Shown: piece by piece, positions 22,344 through 32,668 of the stretch
Numbering within the stretch: position 1 is the first letter of the stretch
Layout of the letters: the number at the start of each line of letters is the position of its first letter
Source: Kryptolebias marmoratus
Taxonomy: Eukaryota > Chordata > Actinopteri > Cyprinodontiformes > Rivulidae
Length of the DNA stretch: 64,000 nucleotides
NCBI RefSeq assembly: GCF_001649575.2
Contig: NC_051434.1
Coordinates: forward strand, 4,525,845 to 4,589,844
Direction of reading: 5' to 3'
Program-made: the position numbers and the translations under genes
Notes under the pieces: generated by a model
Seen by the model: the letters and a program-made list of their open reading frames with translations, nothing else
What the model was told of the DNA's origin: nothing
Databases searched by the model: none

Positions 22344-22586
22344 GTGAGCTTTACTTGACACTCTGTTTGCCTATTGAATTTACTTTGTACCACTATTTTA
22401 CATTAAAAGACCAAAAATTACATTTAGAGCAGTTTATTTATATATTTTTCTTCCTCTGACCAACATGCAGTGTTTCCTAAATCATCATTTATGATCACAA
22501 ACAAACATTAAAGTTGAAAAGATTTTTTAAATAAAAGGCAGCCAACACAACAGTTAAAAAAACATAAAAATCTAAGTTTCAACATT

Positions 22587-23071
22587 ACTTGAAGGCATGC
22601 ATATTGTTCGCTGCCTTTTATGCCAACGTTTTAAATTGATATCATCTTATAATGAGAAATGATAGAGTTATAGCTTTGTTTTTGTCAAACCTTGAAAATA
22701 AAATAATGCACAATTTCACACATTCTGTGATTATTTCCTGAAAGTTTTCTTAATATTTACACTGGTTTAAAAGATATTTTGCAGACAGATGTTGTGATTT
22801 CAGTTGGTGCTCAGTGTGCATTGGGACGACTCTCATCTACAGCTACACCAAGTTTTAACACATTATCTGTAAAACTGGATGGTTTAAAAGCATTTTTCTG
22901 TCTGCAATTTGCTTAGCTGTAGAGGCCATCTTGAATAAAGGTCAATCCAAACATCAATCAGATTTAAATGTACATTCAGTGGCTTGTTAGAACGAACACT
23001 GCAAACAAACACACACATACACAGACAGATACTGGCAAAAACATTATTGCTGCTTTGCCTTTGGGCAATAA
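22587..23071 (-). repeat. dispersed repeat family A, copy 5 (near full length)
   Basis: On the minus strand it runs from TTTGCCCAAAGGCAAAGCAG-like start through CAAGATGGCCTCTACAGCTA, TTTTCAAGGTTTGAC, CTATAACTCTATCATTTCTC, TAAGATGATATC and GGCATAAAAGGCAGC to GCATGCCTTCAAG. About 485 bp, one of the two most complete copies. Confidence 0.85.
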
Positions 23072-23258
23072 ATGTTCTAGAAAATATAAAATTCATGAAA
23101 TAATAACTTCAAGTCAGTAAGTAGGCTGTTTTGTGAGGAAATTATGAAAATTGTGACTTGCATTAGCCATTGTCTGTCATAGAAACAGCATTGTCTTTTT
23201 GCAATTACAAATGAAAGCAGGAAAATCAACCTTTATCTGAAAAAATCCTTGGATTTCT

Positions 23259-23281
23259 TAAAAAAAAAAAAAAAAAAAAAA
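23259..23281. repeat. poly-A tract
   Basis: About 22 consecutive A; it could be an old retroposon tail, but no element was recognised upstream. Confidence 0.95.
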
Positions 23282-23329
23282 TCAGTTCTGTCTCATTTCT
23301 ACAATTTTCAAGCATAACATTTACCCACA

Positions 23330-23860
23330 GCTGTCGAACAGGAAACGCCATGTGACATTTTGGTGTTTATTTACCTGCAGCGAGAACCTCTAACCCTCGG
23401 AGGTGCAGGTGTACTGATATACTTACCGATTTGCCCAGAAGCAGGTGGCGGGGAGACCGAGAGGAAGAGGAGACGTGTGGTTACACAGATGGAAAGATGG
23501 AGAAGGTTGAAGGGGTGGAGGGGCATGGTTATTTTTACCTCTGCGAATCACATCTATTGGATGCTGGTGGTTAATATACAGTATGTGTGCTGTTGGTGCT
23601 CAAACAGCCAAGGTATGACTGAGTGAGAAGGGGGGGTAGTAAAGGAGGGATGTGGCAGGCAATAGATCAAACATGCCATCATGAGCAGCATGCTGGGCAA
23701 ACTATAACTTCACCCCTCCCTTCTGTCCTGCACAAGTCTTTCCCGGGGGTCATATTGGGCCTGAGAAATAACAACCATAGCGAGCGGCACATCCATGTCC
23801 TAATTGTCTGTCGCTGCACTCCATTGGTCAAGAAAAACGCAACTTAATCAGCTTGTCCAA
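23330..23860. other. GC-richer unique block
   Basis: Contains several CpGs (near 23445-23490 and 23780-23815), a CCATTGGTCA (CCAAT-type) site at 23821 and open frames of 88 and 74 codons that abut at 23623-23626. The first frame is rich in Arg/Trp/Gly and includes ERKRRRVV; no domain recognised. Could be a regulatory block or exon; unresolved. Confidence 0.2.
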
Positions 23861-24039
23861 CTCACAGGCTCCCCAAAGAGCTATAGTCATGGTTAAAGAT
23901 GAGTCTGCAGGAGCTTTTAAGAACGTTTTTCAGCAGCAAAATCCTTCATTCATTTGGGTTACACAATGTTATTCCTATTCCTAAAAATATAAAGTGTCCC
24001 AAAGTCTTCAATACTTAACAAAAAAAACATAAAGTAATA

Positions 24040-24345
24040 ACTTTATTACAACTGCAGGTCCAAAAAAGTCAGGACATTGTGTAAAATGTAAACAAATATA
24101 GATAGCCATATTTTGCAAATTTCACAAACCCAAAATTTATCCACAATAGAACACAGTAAACATGATAAAGATTGAACACATTACAAAAAAGTTAGACTGG
24201 GCAATGCTTAGCACTGTGAAGCATCCTCCTTATTTTAACAACAGTCTATAAACATTGTGGCATTCATGGTTTCCAAAACAATTTCAAATTTTGATTTGTC
24301 TGACTGCAGAAAAGTTTTTTTTTTACTTTTGGCTGCCACGTCTAG
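24040..24345 (+). mobile_element. Tc1/mariner remnant (TIR region and internal scraps)
   Basis: AAAAAAGTCAGGACATTGTG, then AAATTTCACAAACCCAAAAT and CACAATAGAACACAGTAAAC match the terminal region of the transposon family seen at 14052. Further on, TTTCAAATTTTGATTTGTCT followed by GACTGCAGAAAAGT resembles the antisense of its transposase region, so the copy is rearranged. No right end is seen; a family A copy follows directly. Confidence 0.55.
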
Positions 24346-24349
24346 TTGA

Positions 24350-24585
24350 CATTAGGCACCACAAAAATGTTATATCACAAACAATTGTACAGATATTGAG
24401 CTAAAATTTGATTAGGTAGTAGCTTAAAGTTATTCACAACACATGCTCTGAGCAAGATGTCTTATGGTATTTTATGTGATTATGCATAATGGATCTTCAA
24501 AGTTTGGCCAAAACAGCTACAACTCCATAATTTCTCAATATAAGAGGATCCTAGTGTGAAACTCTAGCTTGAAAGCCTCATTCAC
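24350..24585 (+). repeat. dispersed repeat family A, copy 6 (3' half)
   Basis: CAGATATTGAGCTAAAATTT, TATTCACAACACATGCTC, AAAGTTTGGCCAAAACAGCT and ATAAGAGGATCCTAGTGTGA are in family order; degenerate at both edges. Confidence 0.8.
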
Positions 24586-24589
24586 AGTA

Positions 24590-26270
24590 GCCTGAAGAGT
24601 ATTCAATTTTAGGCTGAAGAACTTTTCAATGATTGGCTTCCCTTGACACACGGGTCTTTTCATTTGGAGCACTGTTCTTTCTTAGGGCCTTATCTGCATA
24701 TGTAAGCTTATAAATAAGAGTTTGTAGAATTGCAAAGGTTCAAGATGTTCCAGTCAAATGGTCAAGTCCCAATCAACCATTGTTTTTCCTCTCAAAGTTC
24801 TATTTTACAATGTATTTTACATTTGTTGATTCAAATACAGTCAAAGAAGAATGCTGTTTGTGCAGTCATGGAAACTGCCTTTTAGACTGAGCAAAACGTC
24901 TTTACTTTCCACAAGTGTCTTAATTCAAAAGGTTTTAAACTGAAATTGGTTCTCGTATAAATGTGAGCATAAAGGCATGCAAATAAAAGGCTTTCCAGCC
25001 TCACTGTAATTTTCTATCTTTCGTAAGTCTGGTCATCAGGACAACAAGCCTGCACAACCTGCTGCTGATGGGTCACCAGCCAATCACACAACATTGATTA
25101 TGTGTCAACAACATGCCACTCATAGCCCACTTTCACAAACACTCACAGACAACACACTATTTAATAAGAAGGAAAGATTCATTTTAGTTACAGATGTGTG
25201 TGTGTGTGNNNNNNNNNNNNNNNNNNNNNNNNNNNNNNNNNNNNNNNNNNNNNNNNNNGGGAGTAATATGCATTATAGGAATGCTACTTTTTTAATTACT
25301 TAAAAACCTCAAAATATTATTTGAAACTAGCACAGATGAAACTAAGCAAGGTTACTTAGCAGCATATATTGCACAAATGTCAAACAGATTTGCAACTATA
25401 GTTCTGCATACACCAAGAAATATTTTATGTCGGAATGTTCTAATGTCACAAACTGGATTATTTTATGTTAAAAAAAACATACTCACATACAACTATTGTA
25501 TTTGCATTGGTGATTCAGACAATATCAGACTGAACAGAACTTCAGGTTGTACACTATTATTTGACTTTGGTGTTAAAATAAATCCTTCTGATGTTTTTTG
25601 CACAGCTTTGAGCGTAGTTTGGATTACAAATGAATCTGTAATGACTTTTTAAAGGAAGCTCAAGTCAACACAGCATACATATAACCATAATAGGATTTAA
25701 ACAACATAAATTTATCAAAATATTCAGGCAGGCATGATTCAACTATCAAACACTAATTACTGACTTCATAAAGCTTATGAGAATGAGGTGTTCTACCATG
25801 TTCTTTTGATCCTGAATTAGGGAGATGTGCTAAAGGGCTTACTCAAAATAAAATCATACAAGAAAGAAAACTAAGTTTAAACTGACTGAAATTATTAAAC
25901 ATTAAAACACATGCTTTTCATCAGAGTGCCATAGGACTTAATGTTTTGCCTGATTACGTATGCATCTGAAGTCTTTTCTTAATTATCATATTTTGCAGTG
26001 CATTTCACAGTAATTTTAATGAAAAAGTACTAAGGGTTGTGTATTTTGTACACCATGCTCCACCAACTACCTTCTACTGACTATGATGGGGTGATTGATT
26101 GATTCAAAAATGGGTTTCTTAAAATTATAACACATTACGGTTTACCACATATTTGGAAATGCAATGTGTGAGGAGTTTTATCGTCAGTAGGATGCAGGTG
26201 TTGTGGCAACCTAGCATCTGGCGCTAGTCGGCTGAACCAACTTTTAATCAAAGGAAGCTAACAGAAGCCT
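24590..26270. other. AT-rich sequence with assembly gap, no gene recognised
   Basis: Nothing recognised apart from the TG tract and the run of N at 25209-25258. The 69-codon frame crossing the gap cannot be interpreted; the 91-codon frame at 25377-25652 has no domain. Confidence 0.5.
25196..25258. other. (TG)n tract running into a 50-base assembly gap
   Basis: GTGTGTGTGTGTG immediately precedes exactly 50 N (25209-25258). The gap probably marks a microsatellite that could not be assembled; its true length is unknown. Confidence 0.95.
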
Positions 26271-26274
26271 GCCA

Positions 26275-26745
26275 CCAAAAGGCAAAAGCAGGCAATCATG
26301 TTTTTGCCTATTTCTCTGACTGTCTGCACGTTTGCCTTTTACCAAAGTATCTCATGAACCACTGAACAAATGTTAACAAAACTTGGAAAAAGTAACCACT
26401 GGATGCACATCTGATTACACACGACTAATCTGACTTAACATTTGGAGTCAACTCAAAGATGGCTGCCACAGCAAGCTGGCCTTAAAAACACAAAAATGGC
26501 TCTAACTCAGTCAATTTTACTGATATTGAGCTAATATTTGGTGTGGTAGTAGCTGAACGTCATTCACAACACGTACTCCAAGTGCTAACAAATCATGTAT
26601 GAGATTCTGCATAATGATATTTTCAAGGTTTGACCAAAATGGCTACAACTTTGTAATTTCTGAACATAAGTTGTTCATAGTGTAAAACTCTGGCATGAAA
26701 GGCAATCAGAGATATGCATTCCTTCAAAAAGTGATAGGCATTTAG
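26275..26745 (+). repeat. dispersed repeat family A, copy 7 (near full length)
   Basis: Best copy for defining the unit. Order: AAAGGCAAAAGCAGGCAATC, CTCATGAACCACTGAACAAA, GTAACCACTGGATGCACATC, TTGGAGTCAACTCAAAGATG, GCTGCCACAGCAAGCTGGCC, AAAAATGGCTCTAACTCAGT, GATATTGAGCTAATATTTGG, CATTCACAACACGTACTCC, TTCAAGGTTTGACCAAAATG, GCTACAACTTTGTAATTTCT, CTCTGGCATGAAAGGCA, GATATGCATTCCTTCAAA. The ATGGCTMTAACTC block occurs twice within the unit about 140 bp apart. No coding potential. Confidence 0.85.
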
Positions 26746-28190
26746 TTTTCATTTAGCAGTTTCCTAAAGTTTTACCTGTTTCTAAAACCACAAAACTAAT
26801 CTTCAATGCACTTTTACTCATACTACATCACCCTAAAGGGTATTCACCTAAGCTGCCGTAAAAACTGGTAAATTATTTTAGTTTGTCAGCGTGAATCTCA
26901 TCACAAATCTGTGTACATTGCTCTGGATTGAACTTTATACCTCAGCTTATTTTCAGCAGCTTCCCTCAGTCGGGGGGGAGCTGATTTGTGTTGATAGCAG
27001 CGAGTGCTGAGCAAATGCAAATGCAAATGCAAAAAAAAAAAAATAAAAAAAAAAAGCAAATGCAGGTATCTGCCGGGCAAAGCACCCAGGATTGTTTGTT
27101 CGGAAAAACAGACTCCCCTCTGCTCGGTGGTAGAACAGGAAGGTAGACAAACACACACAAAACAGCATTAGTTTATTGTTTGCAGCAGGAGCGGCGCTGC
27201 AGTGAGGACGTGTTGTGATCATGTGGAAGGTGTAGATGCTGATAGGAAGCTAATGTGGCTTCTGGGTTCCCATCGGACGGTTCAAGCTATAAATGACTCT
27301 CCTGTCAGCTGTTCTGGGTGAATGCTTCCAGTAAACAGCTCAAACCTGCTGCTGCTTCTGCACCCTGTTGATTTGTGCAACAGCCTAACACAAATGGAAA
27401 TACAGTGCTATCATTTTTACCTAACCATCTTGTGTTTCTGTTGTTAGGAACACAATGTCAAGCAAAGCATTACATTTCACTGATGATTTTAAGGTTCATT
27501 TTAAGTATTTTTGTAGCTGTAAATGTAAATATAAAAATCTATTTTCATAACTGACTTCAAACAGCTGATCAATCAATTAAAAACAATCGGCATCTAATAC
27601 CCTAAGTGAATCTTGCTAAAGAGGTGTCATAAACTTGAAACGCAAAGATGAAAATGAAGTGAAGATGATTACAAGTAATTACATTTATTAGAATAACTGA
27701 AACTATGATGGAGCTCACCTTAAACAGAACACAAACTGAATCTGAATTTAAATTTATGTATATGAATAAAATTAGCACATGAATGTAAACATTCAACAGC
27801 ATCACAGCTTGCAGTATCTCCTTATGGCAAGTCTCTGACTCTTCATCTGATCTAAATTCAAAATTGCTCAATTATTTTATGTATGACTAATTCACAATTT
27901 GATTGCAAACATCTCATTAGAGAATGTATTATATTTTTAGTGTCTGTTAGCTGCCTACACAGTCTTGTGCCTTCATTCTAATCACACATCTAATCGTGAC
28001 ACACATTAAAACACTTAAGAGTGAATACAGTATTTGTTAAAACTGTTAACCGGAGTCATTGTGCATACCTCTCATTCTGAAAAATCTCAAAGTGAAGTAA
28101 TAATTACCTCCATGAGCAAGATCAATTCAGTAAGGTACTCATTCCAATGTCATGATATATACATACAAACAAATATGTATAAATTTATAT
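26746..28190. other. non-coding; octamer-like repeat and TATA-like site
   Basis: Holds a GCAAAT hexamer repeat with poly-A (27011-27063) and a GC-richer patch at 27180-27370 containing TATAAAT (27288-27294). Three overlapping minus frames around 26901-27222 are translations of the poly-A and hexamer tract. Remainder AT-rich and unrecognised. Confidence 0.5.
27011..27063. repeat. (GCAAAT)n with poly-A; overlapping octamer motifs
   Basis: Three GCAAAT units, an A-rich run with one T, then another GCAAATGC. ATGCAAAT (POU octamer) occurs twice at 27015-27028. Confidence 0.85.
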
Positions 28191-28194
28191 ATAT

Positions 28195-28382
28195 ATATAT
28201 ATAAACAAAGTGTGCTTACATTTTTTATTTTTAAGGACACAATAACGATTGATATGAGAGGGAAAAAATGTTGCTTATAATATATAAGCAACTAATTCTT
28301 TTTTTTTCTCATATCAATGGTTATTGTGTCCTTAAAAAAAATTGCAAATGGCTGCCAACTACCAAATGTGCTTGTTTATATC
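28195..28382. mobile_element. palindromic MITE-like element
   Basis: The inner arms 28233-28258 and 28308-28333 are inverted copies matching at 25 of 26 positions (left starts AAGGACACAATAACGATTGA). The centre is itself palindromic (TTGCTTATA at 28271-28279 against TATAAGCAA at 28283-28291), and the outer tips ATATAAACAA and TTGTTTATAT are complementary. An AT dinucleotide tract flanks the left end. No coding capacity. This is the shape of a snap-back MITE; the RNA would fold into a long hairpin. Family not recognised. Confidence 0.75.
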
Positions 28383-28383
28383 A

Positions 28384-30060
28384 AAAACAGTGACTGAAAA
28401 TAGGCGAACAAAGTGTGCAGACATCATTAATGGTAGAATTTTTGGAACTGCATCAAAAACACGTGCAGAATTCAGACTCTCTTTTATGTGGTTGTAAGTG
28501 TCATATTTTTTTTCCTTCAAGGAGCGTTCTGAATCAAAGCTCCAGACACGGTTGTCATCACAGTTGCATCATGAGCAGCATTAAAAAGATTGTTTTGTGG
28601 TTAAATTTCTTTTCTCTCTGTCCAGTTGTTGGTTTGAACAAGTTGGAGTTGAGTTCTTGTTTCTACTGGAGAACAGTATGACTATTTTACAGATGACCTC
28701 AGGGAGGGCTTTTTTTGTGAGCGGTGGTCAGTTCTTTGAAGTCTCTATATTGGCATATCATAAATAAACATAAGACTGCATGTTTGGAGAGCAGGAGGCC
28801 TGGCGAGTGTGTGAGAAAACGCATGCGAGTGAATTTTATGAGTTTATAATAAGTGCGTATATGAAAAAGTATGTGTGACAGGGAATGTTTCATCTTCATT
28901 TAAAAAGAGCTGGCTCTATCTCAACTTTTTGATCTCCATTTAATTAATTAGAGGGAAAAAGAACACATCACAAAATTGATTAGATATTGTTAGGGGTCAT
29001 GGAAAGCTCAGAGCAACTCTTCATCCCAGAACTAATTGTGCTTTGCTTTTGCAGTAAAGACAATTACCAAAGAGGAAAAAACGTGAAACGCTAACCAAGC
29101 ATTTGACACATAGAAACAAAGAAACAAAATGGCAGAAACTGACAATGTTTAAATTAAAGCTCCCCATGACTTATTATGTGTGTCATACATGATGATATAC
29201 CGCAGAATGTATAGAAGAGATGATCTGCAAAGGTGTCCAAATATTCGGAATCAGCTTTTACTCCCTGCCCTCTTTGCTACCCTCGTTCCGACCTAATCTT
29301 CTCCCTGCCATCCTGAGTTAATGAAAAAGCATAAGGGTTACAGGAAGCCCCTAAAATCAAATGAATCGGCTTTGCTTTAATGATTTAAGGGTGTGATCTG
29401 CCTTTAATATGAATCATGATAAATATTTTAAACTATCAAAAACAGACAGAGCCTGATATCTACTTTGACAAGGTCACAGAGAAATAAGGGAATGTGGGAT
29501 GATTAAAAAGTAGCCCTTCCTCTAAAGAAACTGTAAAATATTAAACATGCAGCCTACAACAGTAATCAACAATAAAAACACTGATTAAAATACAGAATTA
29601 AATCATGTAATGAAGCCTTAATAAAGTAATTTAATGTGTGCAACACATTTAAAAGGGGAACAAAGTAAAGTAAACAATTACGTGTATAAATGGGAACAGC
29701 ACTTTTACTGGATTTAAAGCAAAACAAGGTTCATATTAAACAGACTATTTTTAAGGATTAATTTTTTTTGATCTAGCTGCAAAAAATATATAAACTACAA
29801 GTTAAAAAGATACAAAAACCACCTAATAAATCAAAAGATGAATACATAAACTGATTAATTCAAATGAAATAATCTGACAGTATTTAAAAAATATACTTAC
29901 AGCATATAAACAGTGTTACAGTATACCTACATTAACCAAGACATTTAAGCGCATGGTATTACATAGGCAATATACTAAGAAATGTTTAAGTTTAGAAAAA
30001 TAGGTACTTTATATTTTAGTTAAAGAATATGTGCAAGACAAAAACTAATCACAGGCTCAT
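28384..30060. other. non-coding, several GC-richer unique patches
   Basis: AACAAAGTGTGC, present at the palindromic element's left tip, recurs at 28407-28418. A patch with TTTAATTAATTAGAGGG (28938-28954) and one at 29220-29400 look like non-repetitive conserved-type sequence. From 29500 to 30060 the sequence is AT-rich and featureless. Confidence 0.4.
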
Positions 30061-30064
30061 TCAG

Positions 30065-30534
30065 TGTTCAGATATTAGTTTCCAGTGGAGCAAAAAAGTA
30101 GACCAGGACACAGCTGAATGTGAATAAATAAATAAATAAAATTAAAAAAGGGATGACAAGATAGGAAAATAACAAAACAACAAAAAAAACTAAATATACT
30201 GACAACAATGGGTAACAATCTGTAAGGTTACAAGGAGTGGAACCAAAATTAAGAACAGGGCAAGGAACTGCCAGCAAACATCTGACAACTGGCAAGAGAA
30301 GCAGATGATTATTTAAAGCAGGCATGGGTGATTACTGTGTGTGAACAGCTGAGTTTAAGTAGCAGATGCATGACAGGTGTGAATCACACTGAATAACTGA
30401 GAAAGCTGAAACAAGGAGAACCAAGGGTAACAACTGAACTGGAGAACCTCGAAATAAATAACTCAGCTGCAAATGAAATGAACTCAGAATTGCAAAACAG
30501 ACACTAAATGTCCAAGACATTGGGTGCTTCGACA
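30065..30534 (-). mobile_element. LTR-like element, second type
   Basis: On the minus strand the sequence has LTR-like order: a C/T-rich first part with CACACCTGTCATGC, a TATA-like CTTTAAATAATC near 30312, then T-rich sequence ending in CTGTGTCCTGGTC. Plus-strand ends are TGTTCAG (30065) and CGACA (30534). No target duplication or coding region is seen, so the class and limits are uncertain. The 85-codon minus frame at 30068-30325 is composition-driven. Confidence 0.4.
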
Positions 30535-30577
30535 GTATTATGTCCAAGTAAACTGTCCAAAGAAGGCTCCAGCCTTA

Positions 30578-30908
30578 CGGGCTGAAAAAGGACATAAGCC
30601 AAAAGGTAACTCTCTCACTTTATTGGTCTAACCATCACCTATGCTCATGAGGTATGTATCATGACTGAAAGAATGAGATCCCAGAAACTCAGAGCTGTAA
30701 AGAGCTTCTGCTATAGAGTGACTGGGTTCAACACTGGAGGAGTTCCATGATTCTGGGGGAGCTCAGAATCGAGCTGTTGGCCTGTGAACACCTTGGGATA
30801 CCGCCAGGGGCGCTGGAGAGTGTCACTATATAGAGGGATTTCTGGGTTTATTTCCTGAACCTTTTGCCACTACAACCCAACCCTGAATAGAAAGGGATGG
30901 ATGGATGG
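30578..30908 (+). mobile_element. non-LTR retrotransposon (LINE) 3' end with ATGG tail
   Basis: Translation with frame jumps gives an AHEVCIMTERMRSQKLRAV-like segment, corresponding to the remembered YGHELWVMTERTRSRIQAAE region near the C-terminus of a common fish LINE reverse transcriptase. Later blocks CTCAGAATCGAGCTG, CCTTGGGATACCGCCAGG and the terminal AACCCAACCCTGAATAGAAA plus GGATGGATGG tail fit its 3' end. Many substitutions and deletions; dead fragment. Clade not assigned. Confidence 0.7.
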
Positions 30909-31243
30909 TTTAGTTTAAGTGTGAAAGTGTAGGAACCCTAACAGTTTAAGCAAAGTGAGTACATTAAGTTTTCAATGAATGAACTGATAATCACCTAGTA
31001 AAAACAGACAGGAAATGACTGGCTGAAAGGTAGTGTGTCAGTAAGCTGTTTTCATGTAACAGATGGAGGAGATGGCCTTCAAGCTAGTTTCCACTGCAGC
31101 CTTTTTTGCCTTGTGTTTTTAACAAATAAAGCAAAGTGGAGTTGCTGCAGGCTTTCATTTTAATCCTGAAGTGCAAGATTTAGTGACATCTTCAAACGCA
31201 ACATGCTGTCAGCCTTTATTTGCTCTTAACTTGTCTGTCTTAG
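30909..31243. other. non-coding, no feature recognised
   Basis: Unique sequence between the LINE tail and the exon-like ORF. Confidence 0.5.
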
Positions 31244-31475
31244 AGTTTCATCAGCAGACCCTGATGGATGCCTGTTGTCAGTGCCTGGTGGGTACCGGAA
31301 TTACTGCTCAAGTTGTGGTGCTCACCTTCAAGAGTTGGAGCCTTGTAATCATATAACACTAGCTCGCCCTAAATCGATGTGGTACAAGAGCACAACGGCC
31401 TTCAGCCTTGATACTCCTCACTTGAGACCAGCTCACCCATGTGATGTGAAAATCAATGGATCAGCAGACACCTGA
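31244..31475 (+). other. candidate 3' terminal exon with CxxC peptide (unverified)
   Basis: A very good acceptor (TTTGCTCTTAACTTGTCTGTCTTAG is the type of tract, ending at 31243) precedes an open frame read from 31245 to the TGA at 31473-31475. It includes SVPGGYRNYCSSCGAHLQEL with a CxxC pair and two further Cys. A second frame is open to 31356. CpG retention is moderate. I cannot name the protein. It could be a true terminal exon, a retrocopy fragment, or chance. Confidence 0.22.
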
Positions 31476-31796
31476 GCATGAAGAATGGACTCTGTAAAGG
31501 CAAAATTTTGACTATGGATTAATATTTGTCTGCCTGTTGTCGTTAACAATCCACCAGAAATGAGATCTTGGGCTGTGAGGTCACTGCCTGTGCACTTGTG
31601 TATTGTGTTTGTGCTTCTCCATCTCAAGGCTGTTTCAAGTTATTGATGAATAATAGAAAACTGAATAATTTTTATATAGTGGGAGTTAATCTAACTGAAA
31701 AATAAGGTAAGATTACTAGTAACAGAAGTGACTCTAAAGCTTTAATTATTTAAAATTTGCAGAGACTTATCATTGAATATTTATCTACAATTCATT
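31476..31796. other. non-coding, no feature recognised
   Basis: Would be 3' UTR if the preceding exon is real; no clear AATAAA follows closely. Confidence 0.4.
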
Positions 31797-31905
31797 AACT
31801 TTTGAACCCAACACAACTGAAGACAGCTGCCACAGCCAGCTGACCTTCAGAAACACAAAAATATGGCTGTAACTGAGTTTTACAGATACTGACACATTTC
31901 AATTA
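31797..31905 (+). repeat. dispersed repeat family A, copy 8 (fragment)
   Basis: CAGCTGCCACAGCCAGCTGA, CAAAAATATGGCTGTAACTG and TTTTACAGATACTGA identify the central part of the unit only. Confidence 0.7.
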
Positions 31906-32668
31906 GAATGCTGTTCCAAAAACTGCTGCTCAACTTTAACCTCTACAGGAAGCATTTTCTGTGGATGAGATGAGATTTTTCTCTTGAACTTGGTTCACAT
32001 GGACCTTTTTTCACAACCACATGTTGTTTTGACAAGCCCGGCTGACATCATTTGAACCTATTTTGAAATTCTAGCACAAATCTCAAAGATTCCAAACATG
32101 CCAAGCCAGAATGCTTCCATGCTGGACTTTAGGGAAAAGTATCACACAGACATCAAAACTTGTTCTTTTTGGCAAAAGGATTCAACTACGAAAAAAAAAA
32201 AAACCACGGGATTTTGGCTGGAAATTTTCACACTGTGTAAACATCAGAAAGCTCCAATGCTCAGCATGAAAAAAACAGTTTGAATCCTCAAATTTAAAGA
32301 CGTGCTTAAGAAATGATTGTGAGAGGGAAATAAAAAGTACCAAATGTACCACTTTTTGAGTAGTTTATAAATGTAATTTTGATCTCTCAGTTATGTAAAA
32401 ACAAAATTTCTGCAATGACCTGATCAATGTCATGCTTGGTAAGACTAACTGCTGTCCTGAGTCCATGACCATGTTTGAAAATAAAATGTTCTCGCTAGAA
32501 AAAGTATAGAAAACAATACAGAAAGACACTGTAAAAAGTGCAATATAAAGGATGTAATTATACTAAAAAACTGGAATAAATAAACAGCACCTCCACAAAC
32601 TCCACATCTATGGTTGGTAATTTCCTGATATAACATGGTGGACAGGATTAATATCAAATTACATAATA
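31906..32668. other. AT-rich sequence without recognised features
   Basis: Unique sequence with an A-run at 32190-32203. No repeat or coding signal recognised. Confidence 0.5.

Noticed and set aside
25094..25303. 69-codon frame across the run of N
   Set aside because: The middle is unknown sequence of uncertain length.
28195..28382. CRISPR-like or bacterial terminator reading of the inverted repeat
   Set aside because: The window is vertebrate-type DNA with a single palindrome, no repeat-spacer array and no neighbouring genes of that kind.
30068..30325. Hydrophobic 85-codon minus frame as a small membrane protein
   Set aside because: It falls within an LTR-like element and reflects T-rich composition.
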